Position numbers and translations under genes: made by a program. Under the pieces are notes generated by a model that was not told where the DNA came from, ran no database searches, and worked only from the letters and a program-made list of their open reading frames with translations. Positions 1 to 5,651 of a stretch of 5,651 bases of DNA are shown here, piece after piece (positions within the stretch are counted from its first letter, which is position 1; each line of letters starts with the position of its first letter). The stretch is from Glaciimonas sp. (GTDB lineage: Bacteria; Pseudomonadota; Gammaproteobacteria; Burkholderiales; Burkholderiaceae), in contig JACMQE010000316.1 in the NCBI GenBank assembly GCA_014377145.1, positions 1-5,651 of the forward strand. Direction: 5' to 3'.

Positions 1-2
1 GC

Positions 3-407
3 CACTTCCGCCGCAAGGGCCTGCCCGCCGTCATCAAAGCCCTGCAGCTTTTCGATTGGTCGGCACGCCTCGCCGCCTGGTGCAGTTGCCCCTACTTCAT
101 CGAGAACCCGGTCAGCACCGTCAGCACCTACTGGCGCCCGCCCGACCACCGCTTTGACCCCTGTGACTACGCGGGCTATCTACCACCCGAAGCCCAGCTT
201 GCAGAAGCCTACACCAAGCGCACCTGCCTGTGGACCGGCGGCGGCTTCGTGCTGCCCGAGCAAAAGGCCGTCGTGCCCATCCTCGGCTCCAAAATGCACA
301 ACCTGCCCGACTCAAAAAACCGCGCCAACTTGCGTTCGGCCACCCCCGCCGGCTTCGCCCGCGCCGTGTTCGAAGCAAATCATGTGCTTATGCAGCAAAT
401 TAGATGA
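3..407 (+). CDS. C-terminal part of a possible phage-type DNA cytosine methyltransferase-like protein (5' end outside window)
   Basis: Frame 3 is open from the window edge to TGA at 405-407 and gives 134 residues. Its codons are strongly GC-ending, as expected for a real gene in GC-rich DNA. Visible blocks are IENPVS (residues 33-38), AYTKRTCLWTGGGF (69-82) and a C-terminal RSATPAGFARAVFEAN (111-126). From memory, this arrangement resembles uncharacterised phage and mobile-element proteins distantly related to C5 cytosine methyltransferases. In that reading ENP would correspond to the family's ENV motif, and the RSATPxGFA block to the C-terminal part of the fold. The PCQ catalytic motif would lie upstream of the window, so methylation activity cannot be judged. 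The last eight residues (HVLMQQIR) are in A/T-richer DNA and may not be native. The gene runs convergently to the operon on the other strand, with 6 bases between stop codons. I am confident it is coding and only moderately confident of the family. Confidence 0.6.
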   Translation, partial: HFRRKGLPAVIKALQLFDWSARLAAWCSCPYFIENPVSTVSTYWRPPDHRFDPCDYAGYLPPEAQLAEAYTKRTCLWTGGGFVLPEQKAVVPILGSKMHNLPDSKNRANLRSATPAGFARAVFEANHVLMQQIR

Positions 408-413
408 CGTATT
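371..413. other. Compositional junction between GC-rich flank and lower-GC operon
   Basis: Bases 1-360 are about 66% GC and 421-780 about 46% GC by hand count. The change falls inside the last codons of the plus-strand gene, from about 373. The stop codons of the two convergent genes are only 6 bases apart (408-413). No inverted repeat with a T-run that would make a convincing intrinsic terminator is visible here. I infer that this is the left end of an inserted segment; no integrase, transposase or tRNA is visible to name the mechanism. Confidence 0.5.
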
Positions 414-926
414 TTACTTCGTAATCAGTACGACATCTTTCAGAAAAGTCACTACATTGCCTGGGTTCTCAAAAAACTGAGGAAAATCTTTGCTTTTCGC
501 CAACATCAGTTCGAAACCGCCAGCAGCATATCGTTCCATGGTCTTAACCAAGTCAAGCCCCCTTTCATCAGCTTGTTCAGGACTCAATTCTTCGATTTCC
601 TCAAATGGGAATTTAGCCAAGGTTAATAGGCCCATAAAAATAAAATCGACCAAAGGCTGAGGCTTCCAATCCTTTATCTGTAGGAACTTAGGCCCCGCTG
701 CGTTGCGCTCGGAAGGTGCTTGGTGCCGAGCTTTAATGCCAACCATCGTGGCATACATAAAACACTCGTAAACCGTCCCGAATGCTTTACCTCGTTCAAA
801 TTGCTCCTCATCTGAGCCCGCGCTTTTACTAAAGTCTTTAACGCGTGTTAATCGGCGCATGAAATCCTCGTAGGTATTAGGGTAGAGAGGGTACTTCTCT
901 AGAAATTTTTCCTTAAGTAATTTCAT
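414..926 (-). CDS. 170-residue Dnd-associated-like small protein (resembles dnd system-associated protein 4)
   Basis: This is the last gene of the operon. Its ATG (926-924) shares one base with the TAA of the ATPase gene (TAATG), and it ends at TAA 416-414. The protein looks soluble and mostly helical, with no signal peptide or membrane segment. Two blocks stand out: FGTVYECFMYATMVGIK (residues 49-65) and MERYAAGGFELMLAK (130-144). From memory, these match the pattern of the proteins named dnd system-associated protein 4, with an F..V..CF.YA..VG core and a later Y.A.GG.E.. block. Those proteins are found beside DNA phosphorothioation genes, and their biochemical role is unknown to me. No catalytic motif is evident. 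Position suggests a partner or regulator of the SMC-like ATPase, made in similar amounts through coupled translation. Family assignment is moderate; coding status and start are firm because of the overlap. Confidence 0.75.
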   Translation of the reverse strand: MKLLKEKFLEKYPLYPNTYEDFMRRLTRVKDFSKSAGSDEEQFERGKAFGTVYECFMYATMVGIKARHQAPSERNAAGPKFLQIKDWKPQPLVDFIFMGLLTLAKFPFEEIEELSPEQADERGLDLVKTMERYAAGGFELMLAKSKDFPQFFENPGNVVTFLKDVVLITK

Positions 927-928
927 TA
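924..928 (-). promoter_or_regulatory. TAATG stop-start overlap coupling ATPase and 170-residue gene
   Basis: Read on the minus strand, TAA (928-926) ends the ATPase gene and ATG (926-924) begins the next gene, sharing one A. No Shine-Dalgarno-like sequence precedes this ATG. Re-initiation by ribosomes finishing the ATPase is the likely way the downstream gene is translated, which favours the two products being made together. Confidence 0.7.
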
Positions 929-3154
929 GATGGCGAGGCGAGTAATTTGAACAGACAGATTCTTACGGTTTTGGTTTGATTGTCCAGGAGGAATAACTAG
1001 TTGGTATATCTTCAGTTTTTTGCCCTGAGCTTCCACATCAGCTTTAATTAATGCTAGCTTTTCGTTGTCTACTATGTAACGGCCTTCTTCATTAGGGTCT
1101 TCATCTAGGAAGTCTTTTATGATGACAATGCTTTGTCCAAAAGCCTTTGCTGCTTCCGCAAGAAACCCCCTTGTCTTTACTGCATCGAAATCAGAGGTAG
1201 GCGCGTCTGTAATCAATGGGTAGTTTTTAGCTACCCCACGGTTACGGTTTGCCGTAACGATAGCCATGATGATAGCGAGCTTGAATGAGCTTACTTGCGA
1301 CGTATTTAAGTTTTCCATTGGGATACCAGCATCATCCTGAATTTCAGGTATGTATCCACCAGCTTCATATACGAAGCGAATCTGACCATAAACTGCACCT
1401 GTGCGTTTATTTATACTGCTGTAGTGCTGGTTAGCTGTATCTTCAAGGTGGCTAATCAACTTCTTGTATTGCGCTTTCTTAGTCAGCTCTGTTAGTTCAC
1501 GCAGGTCAGATAGCATTTTTCGCTTCTCTAGCAATTTAGGGTCAACGTCGCTACCCTGCGTGAGTTTCCCGAACTCCTCTTTCACCGCTTTCAAGCTCTC
1601 CGTCAGAACAGCTGACTCTTGGCTGTACCGCTCAACTAACCCGGAGTAGCGTTCCAAGTCTCTTTTTGCCGACTCGATAGAGAGCACGACGCTTCCGGCA
1701 GTGCCGTTAGCTACTACACCGCTATTTACTGTTTCTGTTTCCGTTTCCCCAATGATGCGCTCTAAGTCCTCTTGCAAGAGCAATTTTTGCGCCTCAAGCT
1801 GTTTTTGCTCAACGTACGCCGCAGCTATTTCATCATTAGCACGCGTAGACTTTTCTCGCATTTTAATGCCCTGACGGTACATTTCTCGCAAGTCCAATTC
1901 AATACTTGGCAGTGGTACAAGTTTAGTTTTTTTGGGTTCGTTCTGGATTAGCAAGCTCTCGATTGCGGCGTACTCTGAGGAGCCTTTAAGTGCCGGACGG
2001 TTGCAGACTAAGCAAAGCTGCTTTTGCAGCATATCCTTAACGTGTACCCCATCCGGGATGCCTTTTGGCAGCCGGGTCTGCTCTTGCTCACTCTGCGCCA
2101 ACGTTGCTTGGTGTTTGGCCTCACGAGCCAAAGCGAAGCTGGAATAAGCGTCATATTTCTCCTCGAACTCATCTACTAAGTCCTCGGTGCCCATAATCAG
2201 CCAATTATCGGTGAAAAGTCGTTTGGCGAACCCAAGCTTTAAGTCATCAATTCGGGCTCGGACTTGTCCCAACTCACGCTCTCGGTGTTGCCGCTCTTTC
2301 TCCAGGGCTTGGATTTTGGTGGCGGAAGTCAACTGACTGATGATGCCATCTAACTTCTCAGACGCCCCGTCTCGGTTTTGTTTAGCCTCATCCATCTTCG
2401 TTTCAACCACCGTCAGCTTAGTTTGAACGTCCAGCTGTTGATGTTGCAACGTTTCCGTTTTCTGTTTGCGAGTAGTGTCGCTTTTGAGCGCTTGTTTTAG
2501 TTCGTTATCAGCCGTTGTGTAAGCTGCCTGCGCAGCTTCAATGAACCTGTCCCACTTCTCTACATCAGATAACTGGTTAACCACCTGTTTAAGTGAATCG
2601 CGGCTAGAGGTATCAATAAGACTGTTAATGCCCCTTTCCCCCTGAAACCATACATACCGCTGAATATCACTCGGAATGAGTTGGGCTAATAACTCCACCG
2701 GGTTGCTTACAGGCTTAAAGTGGCTAACGGTCTTGCGATAACCTTCAAGATGACTTTCAGCGTCAGCCTTAAAGTCATTTGCTCCAATTTTAGTGACGCT
2801 GAGCCGTCGAATGAATCGATAGGATTCATCTTGGTGCCCACTTTCTACCTCGACGCAAACTTCGCACAACACCTTGCTACCAATCTCGGCCTCCGCAAGC
2901 GCACGTTCATTTGCCAGCGTGTGCCTTATCTCCGACTTCATATCCGACGTTTTGCGCACAGCAGTAGGTGCTCCACCTGGTCGCGGCTTGTCGTCAGTAA
3001 TACCGTCTTTAAAAAGCCATTGAATTGCGTCATATAGCTTGCTCTTACCGTAGCCGTTGGCACCCAATACCAGATTCAGGCCATCAGAGAATTCCAGTTT
3101 GTTATTGTCGTAATAACACAGGAAGTTGCAAAGGGTAATATTTAAAAGGCGCAT
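926..3154 (-). CDS. SMC/Rad50-like ATPase related to DndD, with zinc-hook-like CxxC
   Basis: This 742-residue protein has the split-ATPase layout of the SMC/RecN/Rad50 group. The Walker A motif GANGYGKS is at residues 31-38. A WFQGE motif (169-173) matches in position and form the FFDGE segment I associate with DndD. Coiled-coil arms run at about 205-305 and 420-570. They flank a CLVC turn (381-384) like the Rad50 zinc hook, where two subunits would share a metal ion. A signature-like stretch NTSQVSSFKLA (617-627) precedes Walker B, LITDAP (647-652), and a D-loop-like SDFD (654-657). Asp650 is followed by Ala rather than the Glu usual in Rad50, as in DndD-type DTP motifs. DndD hydrolyses ATP during phosphorothioate insertion; related ATPases in defence systems sense or load on DNA. 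The ATG is 4 bases after the small gene's stop. ATPase class is certain; a specific DndD role is not, because DndC and DndE are absent here. Confidence 0.9.
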   Translation of the reverse strand: MRLLNITLCNFLCYYDNNKLEFSDGLNLVLGANGYGKSKLYDAIQWLFKDGITDDKPRPGGAPTAVRKTSDMKSEIRHTLANERALAEAEIGSKVLCEVCVEVESGHQDESYRFIRRLSVTKIGANDFKADAESHLEGYRKTVSHFKPVSNPVELLAQLIPSDIQRYVWFQGERGINSLIDTSSRDSLKQVVNQLSDVEKWDRFIEAAQAAYTTADNELKQALKSDTTRKQKTETLQHQQLDVQTKLTVVETKMDEAKQNRDGASEKLDGIISQLTSATKIQALEKERQHRERELGQVRARIDDLKLGFAKRLFTDNWLIMGTEDLVDEFEEKYDAYSSFALAREAKHQATLAQSEQEQTRLPKGIPDGVHVKDMLQKQLCLVCNRPALKGSSEYAAIESLLIQNEPKKTKLVPLPSIELDLREMYRQGIKMREKSTRANDEIAAAYVEQKQLEAQKLLLQEDLERIIGETETETVNSGVVANGTAGSVVLSIESAKRDLERYSGLVERYSQESAVLTESLKAVKEEFGKLTQGSDVDPKLLEKRKMLSDLRELTELTKKAQYKKLISHLEDTANQHYSSINKRTGAVYGQIRFVYEAGGYIPEIQDDAGIPMENLNTSQVSSFKLAIIMAIVTANRNRGVAKNYPLITDAPTSDFDAVKTRGFLAEAAKAFGQSIVIIKDFLDEDPNEEGRYIVDNEKLALIKADVEAQGKKLKIYQLVIPPGQSNQNRKNLSVQITRLAI

Positions 3155-3158
3155 AAAA

Positions 3159-3386
3159 TCACTTCAAACGGTTATTGAGTACGGAGTGGAGGTGAGCTGC
3201 AGTAATCCTCGTAGAACCGATTTCAATCTGCTTATTAATCATCTGCCGAATTAACTCTACCATCAGGTTGCTGCTACTGCGCATTAAATTTGCCGTAGCT
3301 ATATCATCGTCAGTGATTTTGTAGCTTTCACGGGTGGTTTCGTCCTGTAAAAAGGCCTTGAAAGTTTCTAAGTGAGGGCTGGTCAT
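3159..3386 (-). CDS. 75-residue small helical protein of unknown function, operon partner
   Basis: The ATG (3386-3384) overlaps the helicase TGA (3385-3383) as ATGA, and the stop TGA (3161-3159) is 4 bases before the ATPase ATG. This placement between two large genes, without spare sequence, is the main evidence that it is real. The product has near-balanced charge, no cysteine, and no membrane segment or signal peptide. It appears almost wholly alpha-helical, with a core helix around MVELIRQMINKQ (residues 42-53) followed by an IGSTRITAAHLHSVLNNRL tail (56-74). That tail has the loop-then-helix look of small DNA-binding or histone-like folds, but I do not recognise a defined family with confidence. 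It may belong to the small proteins reported beside DNA-modification gene clusters. An adaptor or DNA-contacting subunit bridging helicase and ATPase is an inference from position only. Confidence 0.75.
   Translation of the reverse strand: MTSPHLETFKAFLQDETTRESYKITDDDIATANLMRSSSNLMVELIRQMINKQIEIGSTRITAAHLHSVLNNRLK
3383..3386 (-). promoter_or_regulatory. ATGA stop-start overlap coupling helicase and small gene
   Basis: The four minus-strand bases ATGA contain both the start codon of the 75-residue gene (3386-3384) and the stop codon of the helicase gene (3385-3383). No Shine-Dalgarno-like purine tract lies just upstream, so translation of the small gene probably depends on ribosomes terminating on the helicase message. 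Confidence 0.7.
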
Positions 3387-5617
3387 GCTACTGGCGTTGA
3401 GTAAGGGTCTAGTGAATCGGGGTTGATTTGGTAACGGTCACATACTGACCGGACAGCATTGATAGCTGCAAACTTGTTAATGGCCATATAAGCGAAGTCA
3501 ACAACTCGTTCCAACTCCTTTCTGACTAAATTCTGCTCAAGCTCAAATGACGCTCCAGTTGGTACACCACTAGGCACAACAACCAAGTCATATATTCTGG
3601 CAAAATGCTTTTCAGGATGCTGACGTAATATCCGTCCGCGTCGTTGAATAAACTGCCGCGGGTTGCCAGTGCTTGAACAAAATATAGCTTGTTCAGTGCG
3701 CGGAATATCAACTCCTTCATCCAAGCACTTCATTGACAGCAATACATCAATCTTTCCCGTTTCAAAATGTTGAAGTGTATGCTCCTTGTCAGTTGATTCG
3801 CTGATGTAATCGGCAACGCGCGTTTCTGGCGATACCTCACGTACTGCATTAGCATAGTAATCAATAATCCGGCTGTCTTCTGGCACCTTTGGATAAAAAT
3901 CTAAGTCAGTCTCATTCTCATCGTAGAAGCCTTCTGGAGCATACACCAGGGTGTATTTTAGAGCGGGGCCCTCTTCCGATTTGATAATGTCTCTTAATAT
4001 TGTCTCAAAGGCATCCAACTTGCTCATTGCCTTGTGTATAACGCGTTTCCGCTGCATCAACAACATTTCATAGCTTTTCTTCGCGGCATTATCTTTACTC
4101 GCACGGTCGTGGAGAGAGGCTAATTTGGCAGAGATTTCGGTATACCTCTCCATTTCACATTTAGTAAGCTCTACAACGCGGGGAAAGTAATAGTAAGGGC
4201 AAAGGATGCCCTCATCAATTGCTCGTTCCATTGTGAAGTTGTAAGCATATGGTGGTGCATCATGGAAAAATGCTTCCATTTGCTCTGTGCCCTCTTCATC
4301 ATAGACACGTTTCGGGGTAGCTGATAACCCGATAAGTTTTTTCACGGGCAGTTGCGCAAACAAGGCCGCAACAGCTGGAGCGCCGACGTTGTGTACTTCA
4401 TCGGCTACCAAAATTATTTCGTCACCTGCCGCCTTCAGAAACGCTTGAAATACGGGGTTGCCAAATGTCCGGTACGTCGAAACGATAACGTAAGAATCAG
4501 GTACGCCGAAGCTCTGCGAGTTTCTGATGCCATCTAGTGCGTCCTTCCAACCAGCGTTTTTAGAAGATGCCTTGATTATTCTTCGAAAATTGAATCTCTT
4601 AGCTTCTTTCTCCCATTGTTCAACTAATATGGTAGTCGGTACTAGGATGACAATTTGGTAGTTGTCCTGTTGTGCAAATTCATTTAAACAGCAATTCAAT
4701 GCCGTAATCGTCTTGCCCGTACCCGTTGCCATTGCGAAAATGCCGTGGTAGCCATTATTGACCCAATTCTGGTAGGCATCCTGCTGATATTGGCGCGGCC
4801 CACTATCAAACGGAAACCGGGGGGAACTCCGATAAACCTCAATCTTTTGCATAATAGCTTCCATTGTTCGCCGGGTCGCTTCGGTATGTTTCTGCTTGGC
4901 CTTCTGTTCTAGTAGCTGCTGCTCATTCACCAGCAGCTCGTCCAGGTCCTTGCCGCCATATTCCCGCACTATCACCTCCTCAATCTTGTCAAACGGAATT
5001 AACGCTGCATAATCAGTCAAGCCGTCGAAAATCTGGTTGTAATCTTGCTCATATTCGGTAAATGCGTCAGGCTCCAATTTCCAGGACAGTTTCAGGTCCA
5101 GCTCCTCAAGGTTCTCCAGCAGCCCCGAAGCAGTGAAATTGCACGAGCCTTTGAATTTCACCTTATTGGTGCCGTCGTAAAAGATGCCTGATTTGTAGTG
5201 AGCAATTCCCCGCCGGCCAATTGGCTTTATTGCTCTTATCTCGATTCGCTTTTGCGCTATTAGCCAAGCGATGCAGTTAAAAAAATGTTGCCCATACTTA
5301 TCCAGGGCAATTTTCAGCCCGTGGAAGTCTTCGGTCGAGAATTGGCGGCCTTCCGCATCAGCCGCCATGCCTTTCAAAACCATCGCTTTGTCTTGCACCG
5401 AAAGGACGTGGTTGATAATCAACCTGACCCGCCCCCCGTTGCTGATAAACGTCGCAAAACCCAAAGCCAGCACGTTGATAGCGGACGAGCTGAAATACCC
5501 CAGCAGCAAGTCCAGCCGCTTGCTTTCTACCAGACTTTCCAGGTAAAAAGCAAATGGTTCGTTATCCGTGCCCGAGCGGTATTCCTCACCCTTTGGAAAT
5601 GCAATGACTCTCAGCAT
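3383..5617 (-). CDS. PLD (HKD) nuclease-SF2 DExH helicase fusion, restriction-type
   Basis: This 744-residue protein starts the operon. Residues 1 to about 200 form a phospholipase D-like nuclease domain with one HKD motif: H140-x-K142, D148 and GSCN (157-160). A helical linker (about 205-265) leads to a superfamily 2 helicase. Its motifs are RQYQQ (275-279), Walker A MATGTGKT (296-303), motif Ia LVPTT (325-329), motif II DEVH (406-409), motif III SATP (432-435), motif V DEGVD (633-637) and motif VI QRRGRILR (658-665). All catalytic residues appear intact. A helical insert lies between the RecA lobes at about 485-550. Single-HKD nucleases usually dimerise to form an active site. PLD-helicase proteins of this kind occur in restriction and phage-defence loci, including near Dnd systems. 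The likely role is ATP-driven translocation with DNA cleavage. The start is the first ATG after an in-frame TAA (5650-5648), with no ATG, GTG or TTG between. Confidence 0.92.
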   Translation of the reverse strand: MLRVIAFPKGEEYRSGTDNEPFAFYLESLVESKRLDLLLGYFSSSAINVLALGFATFISNGGRVRLIINHVLSVQDKAMVLKGMAADAEGRQFSTEDFHGLKIALDKYGQHFFNCIAWLIAQKRIEIRAIKPIGRRGIAHYKSGIFYDGTNKVKFKGSCNFTASGLLENLEELDLKLSWKLEPDAFTEYEQDYNQIFDGLTDYAALIPFDKIEEVIVREYGGKDLDELLVNEQQLLEQKAKQKHTEATRRTMEAIMQKIEVYRSSPRFPFDSGPRQYQQDAYQNWVNNGYHGIFAMATGTGKTITALNCCLNEFAQQDNYQIVILVPTTILVEQWEKEAKRFNFRRIIKASSKNAGWKDALDGIRNSQSFGVPDSYVIVSTYRTFGNPVFQAFLKAAGDEIILVADEVHNVGAPAVAALFAQLPVKKLIGLSATPKRVYDEEGTEQMEAFFHDAPPYAYNFTMERAIDEGILCPYYYFPRVVELTKCEMERYTEISAKLASLHDRASKDNAAKKSYEMLLMQRKRVIHKAMSKLDAFETILRDIIKSEEGPALKYTLVYAPEGFYDENETDLDFYPKVPEDSRIIDYYANAVREVSPETRVADYISESTDKEHTLQHFETGKIDVLLSMKCLDEGVDIPRTEQAIFCSSTGNPRQFIQRRGRILRQHPEKHFARIYDLVVVPSGVPTGASFELEQNLVRKELERVVDFAYMAINKFAAINAVRSVCDRYQINPDSLDPYSTPVA

Positions 5618-5651
5618 GAGTGCGGGTCGGCCAGGCTTACAGACAAGTTAA
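5618..5651 (-). other. Short leader of the operon; no promoter or RBS visible
   Basis: Only 34 bases precede the helicase ATG in the window. On the minus strand an in-frame TAA at 5650-5648 bounds the reading frame. The ten codons between it and the ATG contain no alternative start. The ten bases before the ATG are C-rich, with no Shine-Dalgarno match, and I see no recognisable -10 or -35 pair. The promoter or an upstream operon gene lies beyond the window. Confidence 0.5.

Larger units (their letters stand above)
414..5617 (-). other. Four-gene operon: PLD-helicase, small protein, SMC-like ATPase, Dnd-associated-like protein
   Basis: All four genes lie on the minus strand, with junctions of a 4-base overlap (ATGA), a 4-base gap and a 1-base overlap (TAATG). 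There is no room for internal promoters between genes, so a single polycistronic transcript is expected. The combination of an HKD nuclease, an SF2 helicase and an SMC/DndD-like ATPase is characteristic of prokaryotic DNA-directed defence systems. No modification enzyme (DndA cysteine desulfurase, DndC, DndE) is encoded within the window. The transcript probably starts beyond base 5651. Confidence 0.75.

Noticed and set aside
121..378. Minus-strand arginine-rich open frame of 85 residues
   Set aside because: Its arginine- and serine-rich composition is typical of the antisense of GC-rich coding DNA, and it lies wholly opposite the plus-strand gene.
408..413. Intrinsic terminator between the convergent genes
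   Set aside because: Only 6 bases separate the stops, and I found no stem-loop followed by a T-run on either strand around 370-440.
154..480. Plus-strand open frame of 108 residues crossing the junction
   Set aside because: It is proline- and serine-rich low-complexity sequence in a different frame from the well-supported gene at 3-407, and it runs into the 3' end of the minus-strand 170-residue gene. It is best explained as a shadow of GC-rich coding sequence.
926..3154. Calling the ATPase dndD outright, or calling the operon Lamassu
   Set aside because: DndC and DndE are absent from the window, so a modification role is not supported. The PLD-helicase partner and the Dnd-like Walker B do not clearly match Lamassu LmuA/LmuB/LmuC composition.
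3526..3720. Minus-strand open frame of 64 residues inside the helicase gene
   Set aside because: It is out of frame within conserved helicase motif V-VI coding sequence, with no recognisable product; a shadow frame.
4864..5061. Plus-strand open frames inside the helicase and ATPase genes (also at 1464-1649, 1932-2147, 2720-3037, 4352-4537, 5271-5546)
   Set aside because: All are antisense to long, motif-supported genes, are short, and show no recognisable domain or initiation signal.
1..5651. CRISPR array, tRNA, rRNA or insertion sequence
   Set aside because: No regularly spaced repeats, tRNA-like cloverleaf, rRNA segments, transposase or terminal inverted repeats were seen; almost all bases are accounted for by protein-coding genes.

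Overview
The window holds a tight four-gene operon on the minus strand (5617 down to 414) that looks like a DNA-targeting anti-phage or restriction-type module. At the left edge lies the 3' end of an unrelated, convergently transcribed plus-strand gene (3-407). The genus cannot be fixed from the sequence. The left flank is GC-rich (237 of 360 bases in 1-360, about 66%, hand-counted) with strong C/G third-position bias. The operon is much lower (164 of 360 in 421-780, about 46%). This fits a lower-GC island acquired by a higher-GC bacterium. None of the four operon genes has a convincing Shine-Dalgarno sequence. That would suit a high-GC Bacteroidota host, but tight coupling could also explain it, so this is only a weak lean.

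In transcription order the operon reads as follows. First comes a 744-residue fusion of an N-terminal phospholipase D-type (HKD) nuclease domain with a C-terminal superfamily 2 DExH helicase (5617-3383). Second is a 75-residue small helical protein of unknown function (3386-3159), whose start overlaps the helicase stop as ATGA. Third is a 742-residue SMC/Rad50/DndD-like ATPase (3154-926) with Walker A, long coiled coils, a CxxC zinc-hook-like turn, a WFQGE motif and a DndD-style Walker B. Fourth is a 170-residue protein (926-414), whose ATG overlaps the ATPase stop as TAATG. It resembles the small proteins found beside DNA phosphorothioation (Dnd) genes.

The domain set (nuclease-helicase, SMC-like ATPase and two small partners) points to a complex that senses, moves along and cuts or blocks foreign DNA. 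The closest known relatives appear to be accessory or restriction components of Dnd phosphorothioation systems. No dndA, dndB, dndC or dndE is present in the window. Either the modification genes lie upstream, beyond 5651, or this is a stand-alone defence module using DndD-like parts. The sequence shown cannot separate these two readings.

The left boundary is sharp. The GC-rich gene, tentatively a divergent phage-type C5 cytosine methyltransferase relative, ends at 407, only 6 bases from the operon's last stop codon at 414. The base composition changes within the last few codons of that gene. The right edge keeps only 34 bases upstream of the helicase start, including an in-frame stop, so the operon's first codon is inside the window but its promoter is not visible.
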